Source: Saccharospirillaceae bacterium
GTDB lineage: Bacteria > Pseudomonadota > Gammaproteobacteria > Pseudomonadales > Oceanobacteraceae
Direction of reading: 5' to 3'
NCBI GenBank assembly: GCA_021208685.1
Contig: JAJOJJ010000045.1
Coordinates: 62,001-126,000, forward strand
Length of the DNA stretch: 64,000 nucleotides
Positions 25,169-33,436 of this stretch are shown piece after piece. Position 1 is the stretch's first letter. Every line of letters starts with the position of its first letter. Made by a program: the position numbers and the translations under genes. A model generated the notes under the pieces. That model ran no database searches. It had not been told where the DNA came from and saw only the letters and a program-made list of their open reading frames with translations.

Positions 25169-26410
25169 CTATGTAAAATCAGCATCACCCATGGATATCC
25201 ACCAGGGAACGCTTTCATACCTTGAAAAGTCGCTGTCATCATTATATAAAATGGCAAAAGCCGCACTGGAATTCTTACTGTAAAATCCATCATTTTCTGA
25301 CAAGAAATCCATTTGCCAATCTGTCAGCCAGGCCTCAAGCGTACTGGCACCAATATTCTTAGCCAGCAACCTTGACTCCGTTATAAAACAGGCAACATCA
25401 CCGACATAATCAATAACTTTTGGGATTTTGCTACCGGTTGATAAAACAAATACCGACTTCTCACCCACATAAATATCATAATTCTTTTCAGGATGATGGC
25501 GATAACGCCTGAGACAATAACTCCAGGAACGGTCAAGGATGCAAAGTTCAGCCGAGGATTCCTGCATTTTTCGCCAACAGAATTCCCAACAGGATCTAAG
25601 AACATTCATATCATTTTTCAGAAATGCCTTTTCACCATCATTCGCAGCACTAATCACCACCTGATGCAGCTGACCTCCGTTCTTATAAACGCCTAAACGC
25701 AAAGCAAACTTCATATGACGACCATGGGGGAAGCCAAAGCCAACCAAAGGTCTTGAATTATAAGCAATTCCATCGTTCGCATCGGTTAACGGTAATCGTG
25801 CGCAGTGAAATAGACCAGAAAAGATACTGCTTTTAATTCCGCCGCGGTAACTTTCATCGACCATGACATCACCAACCTGAGCCGCCTTTAAAAGTTCTGT
25901 TTTGGCATAGAGTAAGCGTGGACTGATACCGTAATGCGCGACAAGATCCCTACCCTTAAACCCCACCACACTATAGTTTTCATAAGACCTGGGATACTTC
26001 CAGTACCAGTAGTCTTCGCTGATTTCTGACTTAAATACTTTAGAAAAAAGGACTCTTAATTCATCAGTATATATGCCCACACCACTAAACCACACACCAT
26101 CAAATTCCGGCCCCTCACGATAAGCAAAGCAAAGTTCAGTGGCAGAAGAATGATTAGCATCGATGGTAAATCCGTACTTCTTTACGCGGCCAGCCAGTGC
26201 AACGGCATAGCCAATATCAATAAAAGGTGAATCAAAGAGTAAAAATAACCGGCCTTCCTTTGGCAGCATACTCAATGCGGGTAAAAAGACATCCAAAAAC
26301 AAAAACGAAACCGGCACTTCAGATATTACGATATTATCAGTACGTACCAATCCCCGATGCTGCAGCCAGTCAGTCCAATCAAGAATCAAAACCTTATCGG
26401 AATTGATCAC
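25169..26410 (-). CDS. GNAT-like acyltransferase, capsule locus
   Basis: 413 residues, start GTG overlapping the stop of the preceding gene (GTGA). The central part resembles large GNAT acetyltransferases: YWYWKYPRSYENYSVVGFKG, LVAHYGISPRLLYAKTELLKAAQVGDVMVDESYRGGIKSSIFS, that is the W-x-Y opening, beta-4/beta-5 strands and the acyl-CoA-binding turn before a helix. The N-terminal 110 residues (VLILDWTDWLQHRGL) are not recognised. It probably acylates an amino sugar, next to a PIG-L deacetylase domain that removes such groups. The GNAT call is by pattern, not search; base use is AT-rich. Confidence 0.5.
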   Translation of the reverse strand: MINSDKVLILDWTDWLQHRGLVRTDNIVISEVPVSFLFLDVFLPALSMLPKEGRLFLLFDSPFIDIGYAVALAGRVKKYGFTIDANHSSATELCFAYREGPEFDGVWFSGVGIYTDELRVLFSKVFKSEISEDYWYWKYPRSYENYSVVGFKGRDLVAHYGISPRLLYAKTELLKAAQVGDVMVDESYRGGIKSSIFSGLFHCARLPLTDANDGIAYNSRPLVGFGFPHGRHMKFALRLGVYKNGGQLHQVVISAANDGEKAFLKNDMNVLRSCWEFCWRKMQESSAELCILDRSWSYCLRRYRHHPEKNYDIYVGEKSVFVLSTGSKIPKVIDYVGDVACFITESRLLAKNIGASTLEAWLTDWQMDFLSENDGFYSKNSSAAFAILYNDDSDFSRYESVPWWISMGDADFT

Positions 26411-27894
26411 TTTAAAACCTCAGCCTTAACGGAAGACAATACACTTTTCGTAAGATAAGAAGTAAGGCGTCCATACTCAACTGCTGTCCATTTATCGCAC
26501 CACTTATCCTTTACACGATTGCGGTGAAAAACAGGATCACAAAAAGCTTCTGAACCCGGAGTTGCGCAGGAACTGCCGACAAGATGGTAAGTTGCCGTAA
26601 TACTTCCCGTGCGATGAAAATCAAATAGCCTGGAAACCTGAATCCAAAAATCCCAATCCTCCAGAAATTCCAGCGATTCATCAAAACGACAACCCATATC
26701 AATCACCTTTCGGGTAAAGGTAACAGCATGAATCGGAATAAAGTTAGCATCCATCAAGCGACCTGGATCGTATGGTTCATTGTAGGTTTTAACCAACTCA
26801 CCCGATTCAGAAAGAACACGCACACCGCGGTAGAAAACCTCAATATGCTTACGCCGCCGCCAGTGCCACAAAAAAGTGCTGAAATGATTAGGATGAAACT
26901 CGTCATCATCATCCAAAAAGTTTACAAACCTACCAGTTGCATGACGCAACGCGATGTTGGCCGCAGCAGACCGGCCACGATTTACAGGTAAATTAATGAC
27001 CTTTTCAGAATGGAAGCGACCACTGAAACCTGCAACAATATCATCAACATTGCAGCCAGCATCATTCACAACAACCAATTCAATTTGCTTATGGTTATGC
27101 TGAATGGCAACCGAATTCAGGCAACGCTGAAGATACTCCGGGCGATTATAAGTCCTAACCAGAACAGATATAACCGGATTATCAGCAGGGTTGATTCCGG
27201 TGACATACTCATAATGGCGGTGGTGAAGAAAGGTTTCCAACGATTTGCTTTTTTCTGAATATCTGAAAAACGCTTCAGCAGCAGACACCGTGGCCGGCAG
27301 TGTGTATGTCCTTGCTTTATTGATTGCCTCCATCACCTCGACGTAGTTATTCTGCATCATCTGAGATTGATAAAGCTCCAGAAGTTCGCGCTTCTTTTGT
27401 GCGTACAAACTGATATCAACCAGCAGATTAGCCTCAGACTGTCGTGAGATCTCATAAGACACTACTTCGCCTTTAAAACCTGCAGACTTTTGTGCACTGC
27501 AAACCAAAGAAGCCGTCACACGATGATCAGGATGAAATTCCTCAATCGATGGAAAAAATATAACATCCGGTAATACGGTACCGATTACCGCAGCAAACTG
27601 ATCAAGTGTTGCTTTATTAAAGATAAGATGTCTGTCCGGTAACGACATAAAAACCGGCGTTGCCGATAAAGCAGCACAAACAGCAAGGGCCTCGCTTTTA
27701 CGGATATCAGCCCCACCGCCTTTGGAACCATCGGTAACGTAACAGATGACCAGTTCTGAAATATTTTCCCTCTGGGCCAGAATCGCCCCTCCCATGCCGA
27801 TGATTTCATCATCCGCATGGGGTGCAAAAACCAGCCATTTACCAGACGGTAAATCAGAAACAGAATATGGAATCAGACTCCGTTCGACCTGCAT
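26407..27894 (-). CDS. Fusion: PIG-L/LmbE deacetylase + GT2 glycosyltransferase
   Basis: 495 residues from ATG 27894, which has GGAG six bases upstream; the track start lies five codons earlier. Residues 18-200 are a PIG-L/LmbE zinc deacetylase: PHADDE (25-30) and HPDH (121-124) supply the usual zinc ligands. Residues about 238-460 are a family 2 glycosyltransferase (VISVLVRTYNRPEYLQRCLNS, ELVVVNDAG, FVNFLDDDDEFHP). Family knowledge: PIG-L enzymes N-deacetylate GlcNAc-type sugars. Inference: one protein may deacetylate an amino sugar and transfer a residue. Overlaps the GNAT-like gene by 4 nt. Confidence 0.85.
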   Translation of the reverse strand: MQVERSLIPYSVSDLPSGKWLVFAPHADDEIIGMGGAILAQRENISELVICYVTDGSKGGGADIRKSEALAVCAALSATPVFMSLPDRHLIFNKATLDQFAAVIGTVLPDVIFFPSIEEFHPDHRVTASLVCSAQKSAGFKGEVVSYEISRQSEANLLVDISLYAQKKRELLELYQSQMMQNNYVEVMEAINKARTYTLPATVSAAEAFFRYSEKSKSLETFLHHRHYEYVTGINPADNPVISVLVRTYNRPEYLQRCLNSVAIQHNHKQIELVVVNDAGCNVDDIVAGFSGRFHSEKVINLPVNRGRSAAANIALRHATGRFVNFLDDDDEFHPNHFSTFLWHWRRRKHIEVFYRGVRVLSESGELVKTYNEPYDPGRLMDANFIPIHAVTFTRKVIDMGCRFDESLEFLEDWDFWIQVSRLFDFHRTGSITATYHLVGSSCATPGSEAFCDPVFHRNRVKDKWCDKWTAVEYGRLTSYLTKSVLSSVKAEVLK

Positions 27895-28179
27895 TGTGAA
27901 CTCCATCACACTTTATAACTAGATGAAGTCTACAACAGCCAAAAAATGAATCAACCAAAATAGCACCTGAGTTTCAATTTGTTGCAAGTCAAAAAGATGA
28001 AGCGGACAAACAAGCAAAGCAACTCGGCTTAAAAACAAGCCGCCTAAAGCCAGACGGCAATCATCACTCAAGAATAACCTAAACACTATCAAAAAAGTGG
28101 AATTCTAACAATCAACAATGGTGAATGCGGGTGAATGCGAGAATTCAAATAATAAAACATCTAAAGTACAGACATAAGA

Positions 28180-29307
28180 CTATAACTTCAAATACTCCAA
28201 AACAGTAGTTTCAGGAAAATCTACATGAAATGAAATCTCCATGTTTTCTACTTTAAAATCAGAATCAATCGAAACTGTAGCGAAATACCCACAATTTTCA
28301 GGGCAACGTTTTACAGATCTAGCCACATCTGGGCGAAGTTTTCGGGTAAAGCTTTCTACCGGATAAACCTTTCCTGATGACTCAACACTTAAAGCTGCCG
28401 AATCATTTACACCCAGCAGATAGCTCCAGCCAGTCAATACTAATTTTTTTCCTCCTTCAACTCTATACCCATCTACGTGACCAGAAATATTGGTTGCTGA
28501 GGAATGATTGTATCTTGGACTGGCATCACAATACCTGTCCCACATCTCATAATATTGCTTATAGGCTGGGACATTTTTAGAAAATAATTCCTCCCATGCT
28601 GAATAAAATTCAAAATAAGGATTCAGTAAACGATTTAGAACTGCCTCAGGTTTGGGACCATGCCAATGAATAATTGAGCAATCCTGATTCAAACCCCAAT
28701 ATGGTTTCCAGTTGTAAATAAGTGGTAATTTATCCCATTTACCTGCATAGAACCGGCGATAATTTTCTTGATCACAGCCTGGCCATCCGGCGTATAAATT
28801 TTTTACAATAAACTCCGAAAATTGCGCATAAGTCTGTCTCATGTTTTTAACATTTAACACCAAGACACCAGAATTTGCATCACCAGCATAATCATTCATC
28901 GACTGTTGTGGTGCGCAAGCAAAATACTCGGGCTTAACATCAAGCAAACCAGCATCGGAGGTAAACAATATATCGCAATCAGTATAAAGAACAAACTCTT
29001 CATCCTGTTCAATAAGTGGGATTTCGACCCTAAGAAAGGCCCCCGATGCGATTGATAAATAGCCAGGATTAGTTTTATCTCTCTCTTTTAACGCATCATA
29101 AAATCCGACACGATGAAATATAACTTTTACTCCTTTCTTGCGTAAAGTTTCAAGGAACTCATTCTCCTGTCCATCGAACAACAGAATAGGTTCTAAATTG
29201 GTATTAACCCTTGCTGAATTTACTGCAGCAAGAATCATATTTCTCCAACCATGATTCTCACGATCTATTGAAGACTCACTAAGACAAAAATACCACTTCT
29301 TAATCAC
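28180..29307 (-). CDS. GT8-like glycosyltransferase with C-terminal GWA-type module
   Basis: 375 residues, GTG start one base after the stop of the double-GT2 gene (TAAAGTG). Residues 1-265 look like a GT8 enzyme: LSIASGAFLRVEIPLIE, metal-binding DCD in YTDCDILF, NSGVLVLNVKNMR, and HWHGPKPEA near the end of the domain. Residues about 270-375 form a separate beta-rich domain (GHVDGYRVEGGKKLVLTGWSYL ... RPDVARSVKRCPENCGYF) that matches the three repeats of the 951-residue enzyme. The acceptor is unknown. A 285-bp gap follows (27895-28179), with a tandem 10-bp repeat GGTGAATGCG at 28120-28139 and weak promoter-like TATAAA before the next gene. Confidence 0.7.
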   Translation of the reverse strand: MIKKWYFCLSESSIDRENHGWRNMILAAVNSARVNTNLEPILLFDGQENEFLETLRKKGVKVIFHRVGFYDALKERDKTNPGYLSIASGAFLRVEIPLIEQDEEFVLYTDCDILFTSDAGLLDVKPEYFACAPQQSMNDYAGDANSGVLVLNVKNMRQTYAQFSEFIVKNLYAGWPGCDQENYRRFYAGKWDKLPLIYNWKPYWGLNQDCSIIHWHGPKPEAVLNRLLNPYFEFYSAWEELFSKNVPAYKQYYEMWDRYCDASPRYNHSSATNISGHVDGYRVEGGKKLVLTGWSYLLGVNDSAALSVESSGKVYPVESFTRKLRPDVARSVKRCPENCGYFATVSIDSDFKVENMEISFHVDFPETTVLEYLKL

Positions 29308-29308
29308 T

Positions 29309-31534
29309 TTAATTATTCCCAGATAGGCCTAATGAAAAATCTTCATGCTCAAGCGTAAGATTGGGATTATAAAATGGATCAGCATCCAATACACCAGACC
29401 ATTTATCCCGCATATAGAGCACTTCGGAACGGAACCGTTCCTTTTTCTCTGCTGTATCCTCATGGCCCCGGCTCACCGATTCATGATGAATCAGTTGTGC
29501 ATAAGGTGTCCAGAAGTTACGGTAACCGGCCTTTCTGACTTTTAAGCAAAAATCAACATCATTGAATGCGATTTTAAGATGTTCTTCTTCAAGCCCGCCC
29601 ACTTCTTCATAAACAGACCGTTTAACCAACAGACAGGCAGCCGTAACGGCCGATACTTCGCGCGGCAGCACCAGTTGTGAAAAATAGCCATAGCTGTTTT
29701 TTTCAAAGAACTTATGGGTATGACCGGCAACACCGCCAATGCCAAGAGTCACCCCGGCGTGCTGTATCCTGCCATCAGGGTAAAATAACTTAGCCCCGAC
29801 ACAGCCCATATCAGGCAATGAATAATAGCCAACCATCTCTGTAAGCCATTCTGGCGACAGCACTTCAATATCGTTATTCATTAACACCAGACACTCGCCG
29901 GATGCATGATGTCTGACGGCGTAGTTATTAATGGCAGAGTAGTTAAATTCATTATCGTAACGAACCAGCTTTATCACACCATCATTCTGTAAACGCTCAA
30001 AATAGGCCAAAGCCTGCGGGTCTGAAGATTGATTGTCTACCAGAATAATTTCATACCGGGCATAGGACGTTTTAGCCCTGATCGATTCTATGCAGGTACG
30101 AACAAGGTCAGCCCGGTCACGGGTAGGAATAATAATAGACACCAGCGGCAAGGTATCAGGAACCCGCGTGATATGAAAACTGTTGGGTACCGGTCCGTCT
30201 GCCACCTGAGCGTTGAAACCGTTATTGGCCACATAATCATTAATGGCTTTTAAACCGGCCTTCCAGCTATAGGACTTTTCACCGGCTGCCAGAGCCGTAG
30301 AACCATCAATAGCACGCCAGTGGTACAGTACCTTAGCAATATGACCTACTTCACGGTCGGCCAGATTCGGCGTACAGCGTAATAACAGATCGTAGTCCTG
30401 GCTGCCTTCATAACCAACTCGCAGGCCACCAACCTCTTTCACCAACGCAGACTGAATAACACAGAAATGACAGATATAATTGTGCGCCAGCAATAATTCC
30501 CGGTTGAAATCAGGCTTAAAATACGGATCAAAGCGTCCGCCGGTCGCGGACATTTTATCCTCATCGCTGTACACCAGTTTCAGGCCCGGATCAGACGCCA
30601 GTAAACAGGCAACCTCATTCAGTGCCTGAGGTGCCAGCGTATCATCATGATCCAGAAAGCCGATAAACTCACCGCCAGCCGACTCAATACCGGTATTGGT
30701 GGCCGCCGAAATATGGCCATTTTCAGCGCGGTAAATAACTTTAACCCTGGCATCGGCATTGGCAAGCTCTGCCAATACGGCTTTAGTCTCCGCATTCGTT
30801 GAACAATCATCAACCAACAGTAATTCCCAGCGCTGATAGCTTTGATTCAGCACACTCTCAGTACAAGCCCGTAAAAAATCAGCCGGGGTGTTATAAACCG
30901 GAACGACAATTGAAAACAGAGGGCCTGCCTCTGTTAACGGCAACCACTTCAGAGGTTCGACATCCTTCTGCCATGCAGAGTAAACAGGCCGCTCTTCACG
31001 TATAACCCGCTCATACAGCGCAGGCAGATCATGAGTCGGACTATCAAAATCACTGGCATAATACGGTGCGCAGTTCAGAATTTTTTGCCGCATACGTTTG
31101 CGAGCAAATATCCCTGATATTTTCACCAGCTTAATTGACAGATTTTCAACTTCACCCGGCGATGTTGAAGGATCGAAGCGAAAACGGAAAACGGGCCTAG
31201 GAAAATAGCAAACCCGTTTGCACATTTGGCCTGATCTCAGCACCAAAGGATACACTTCGCTCTCATTAAAGCCATTGCCGGTGTCTATATACAGAACAGC
31301 GTCAGAACCGGTGTATTGAGATTGCATAATCTCCAGCATGTAATAACCATGCAATGGCAAATACGGTCCGGATGACGGCACCAAATGAAGCTGAGGGTCA
31401 TCGCCAGTCCAACGGAAATCATGGCCCGGCTCAATATTAATCACCCGTTTTACTTTAAGAGGAACACGGTGAAAAACCCATAATAAGGGTGCGTACAATG
31501 TGTTTTTCAGGCTGGAATATTTAGATTCTTTCAA
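29309..31534 (-). CDS. Double GT2 glycosyltransferase with N-terminal beta domain
   Basis: 741 residues. The start is TTG 31534 with AGGAG eight bases upstream, inside the galU end (14-nt overlap). Residues 1-150 form a beta-rich domain ([20 protein letters not shown]). GT2-A begins near residue 205 ([34 protein letters not shown]). GT2-B begins near 475 ([43 protein letters not shown]). The arrangement is that of rhamnan/O-antigen GTs (WbbL/RgpF-like GT2-B), which fits a dTDP-rhamnose donor made by the neighbouring rfb genes; donor use is inference. Cytoplasmic. Confidence 0.8.
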   Translation of the reverse strand: MKESKYSSLKNTLYAPLLWVFHRVPLKVKRVINIEPGHDFRWTGDDPQLHLVPSSGPYLPLHGYYMLEIMQSQYTGSDAVLYIDTGNGFNESEVYPLVLRSGQMCKRVCYFPRPVFRFRFDPSTSPGEVENLSIKLVKISGIFARKRMRQKILNCAPYYASDFDSPTHDLPALYERVIREERPVYSAWQKDVEPLKWLPLTEAGPLFSIVVPVYNTPADFLRACTESVLNQSYQRWELLLVDDCSTNAETKAVLAELANADARVKVIYRAENGHISAATNTGIESAGGEFIGFLDHDDTLAPQALNEVACLLASDPGLKLVYSDEDKMSATGGRFDPYFKPDFNRELLLAHNYICHFCVIQSALVKEVGGLRVGYEGSQDYDLLLRCTPNLADREVGHIAKVLYHWRAIDGSTALAAGEKSYSWKAGLKAINDYVANNGFNAQVADGPVPNSFHITRVPDTLPLVSIIIPTRDRADLVRTCIESIRAKTSYARYEIILVDNQSSDPQALAYFERLQNDGVIKLVRYDNEFNYSAINNYAVRHHASGECLVLMNNDIEVLSPEWLTEMVGYYSLPDMGCVGAKLFYPDGRIQHAGVTLGIGGVAGHTHKFFEKNSYGYFSQLVLPREVSAVTAACLLVKRSVYEEVGGLEEEHLKIAFNDVDFCLKVRKAGYRNFWTPYAQLIHHESVSRGHEDTAEKKERFRSEVLYMRDKWSGVLDADPFYNPNLTLEHEDFSLGLSGNN

Positions 31535-32453
31535 TGATCGACTCCTGATCAGTAATACGTCCTTTTGAATAGCTCAGAATGTAAGATTCTACTGCTGCCC
31601 TTACTTCAGGGTGGCGCAAAGCATACTCAATATTGGCCAACATATAACCCTGCTTACTGCCACAATCATGGCTTTTACCTACCATGGCGTAGGCATCTAC
31701 TTTTTCTGAAGACATCAGACTGACAATGGCATCGGTCAGCTGAATTTCATCACCGGCACCGGGTGGTGTGTGCGCCAGAATATCCCAGATTGCCGAAGAC
31801 AGAACATAACGGCCAACCACAGCAAGATTAGACGGTGCTTGCTCACGGCTTGGCTTTTCCACCATCGCGATGATTTCGGCGGTCTGGCCGGAATACACAG
31901 AAATGCCTCCGCAATCAACAATGCCGTATTTATCGACCTGATCCTGCGGCACGGCTTCTACCATAATCTGGCTGCGGCCAGTGGCGCGATAGCGGTTAAC
32001 CATATCGGCCAGGTTATCGCGACGAAGATCCGACGCAGCATCATCAATAATTACATCGGGCAAAATCACCACAAACGGGTTATCGCCCACCAGAGGACGC
32101 GCGCAACTGATGGCATGGCCAAGCCCTTTCGCCTGCCCCTGACGCACATGCATAATGGTGACATCTTTTGGGCAAATGGCCTGTACTTCTGCCAGCAACT
32201 GGCGTTTAACACGTTTTTCCAGCGTGGCTTCCAGTTCAAAACTGGTATCAAAATGGTTTTCGATACTGTTTTTACTGGAGTGCGTGACCAGTACAATTTC
32301 TTTAATGCCGGCGGCAATGGCCTCATTAACCACATACTGAATTAATGGTTTATCGACAATCGGCAGCATTTCTTTGGGAATGGCCTTGGTTGCCGGTAAC
32401 ATTCGGGTTCCGAGACCCGCTACAGGAATAATCGCTTTCATATTAGTCAACAT
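31521..32453 (-). CDS. galU: UTP-glucose-1-phosphate uridylyltransferase
   Basis: 310 residues, makes UDP-glucose from glucose-1-phosphate and UTP. Very close to E. coli Gal[21 protein letters not shown] nucleotide-binding start, then [34 protein letters not shown], and [12 protein letters not shown]. The ATG at 32441 (MKAIIPVAG) may be the true start; neither has a strong Shine-Dalgarno. It lies between capsule glycosyltransferases but has more ordinary base use than its AT-rich left and right neighbours. The 152-bp AT-rich gap to the hydrolase gene could hold its own promoter; no clear box was found. Confidence 0.92.
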   Translation of the reverse strand: MLTNMKAIIPVAGLGTRMLPATKAIPKEMLPIVDKPLIQYVVNEAIAAGIKEIVLVTHSSKNSIENHFDTSFELEATLEKRVKRQLLAEVQAICPKDVTIMHVRQGQAKGLGHAISCARPLVGDNPFVVILPDVIIDDAASDLRRDNLADMVNRYRATGRSQIMVEAVPQDQVDKYGIVDCGGISVYSGQTAEIIAMVEKPSREQAPSNLAVVGRYVLSSAIWDILAHTPPGAGDEIQLTDAIVSLMSSEKVDAYAMVGKSHDCGSKQGYMLANIEYALRHPEVRAAVESYILSYSKGRITDQESIIERI

Positions 32454-32605
32454 CTCTAAAATTTAAAATATCAAACTCGCAAGAATATAGATTTTCATAT
32501 AAACATTTAAACCAAAGACAATATCAATAAGCATCAAATTTTTACCCATAGTTAAATGACAGATCAATTAAAAATCTGAACAAGCATTTGCATTGGCAAG
32601 CACCA

Positions 32606-33436
32606 CTAACTGTTAATGTAAATATTTTCTGCCAGAGAAAAATACTTTCGCATAAAGCCATATACTGCCGGATTATGTTTAGCTTGAAAATCAGTATACA
32701 ACACGAAAATTGACTCATCGTGAGAATAACTTGAATAACCACCAAAAATATCACACATACACTTTTGCAACTCTAGATAATGCAACTGATAATGCTCAAC
32801 ATCAGCGGTATTCTGAACATATATAAATCGCGGGACATGTTTAATTTTGCGATAAGCATCAGCAATGCAAAATCGTTCTGAATAACGCAATCGGGCAATA
32901 TCCGTTGAGATACCTCCAAAACTAGTATCGATCAACTTTCTAACATGCTTAGAATCAAAGTTAAAAATGTTAGTTTGGGGATTATTAACAACAGCAAATG
33001 AGTCCTTGAAGTAAGTTAGAAACATTAAAGACGAAAACCCGCCAGCAGAAGAACCAAAGAACATTGTTTTCCTCTCGGACAAATTTGTAATCTGGTAAAT
33101 TTTCCTGATCAAATCGACGTAGCACTCCAAGTAGTAATTACTAGAAACTCCTTGCATCCACGCTATCCCTATATAATCAGAAATATCCAAAGTAGGGTCT
33201 GTCAAAATAAGACCACACCTATCAATCACATCAAACCATTTAATTCTTTGATAATAGGGATGAACATATTTCTTTCGATCCAAATAACCAGGGCTAAAAA
33301 CATATAAAATATCACTGGAAACTGGTTTAAAATAGAATCTAAGAGTTACCCCACGATGCATCACTGAATACTCAGCAGCATCAGCATGCAACTTCAAGTC
33401 ATCTAATTGCTGGAATTTAAAGTTAATAAGCTCCAT
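32606..33436 (-). CDS. Alpha/beta hydrolase-like protein, capsule locus
   Basis: 276 residues from ATG 33436, preceded by GGGAG and overlapping the stop of the 951-residue gene by one base (TAATG), so translation is coupled. The nucleophile elbow GSSAGGFSS is clear (MFFGSSAGGFSSLMFL), with the preceding helix of an alpha/beta fold and a likely acid/His region near the C-terminus (YSHDESIF, KHNPAVYGFMRKYF). No signal peptide. Such proteins in capsule loci may be acyl-transferring or deacylating enzymes, but no function can be assigned. Strongly AT-rich, which supports transfer. Confidence 0.6.
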   Translation of the reverse strand: MELINFKFQQLDDLKLHADAAEYSVMHRGVTLRFYFKPVSSDILYVFSPGYLDRKKYVHPYYQRIKWFDVIDRCGLILTDPTLDISDYIGIAWMQGVSSNYYLECYVDLIRKIYQITNLSERKTMFFGSSAGGFSSLMFLTYFKDSFAVVNNPQTNIFNFDSKHVRKLIDTSFGGISTDIARLRYSERFCIADAYRKIKHVPRFIYVQNTADVEHYQLHYLELQKCMCDIFGGYSSYSHDESIFVLYTDFQAKHNPAVYGFMRKYFSLAENIYINS

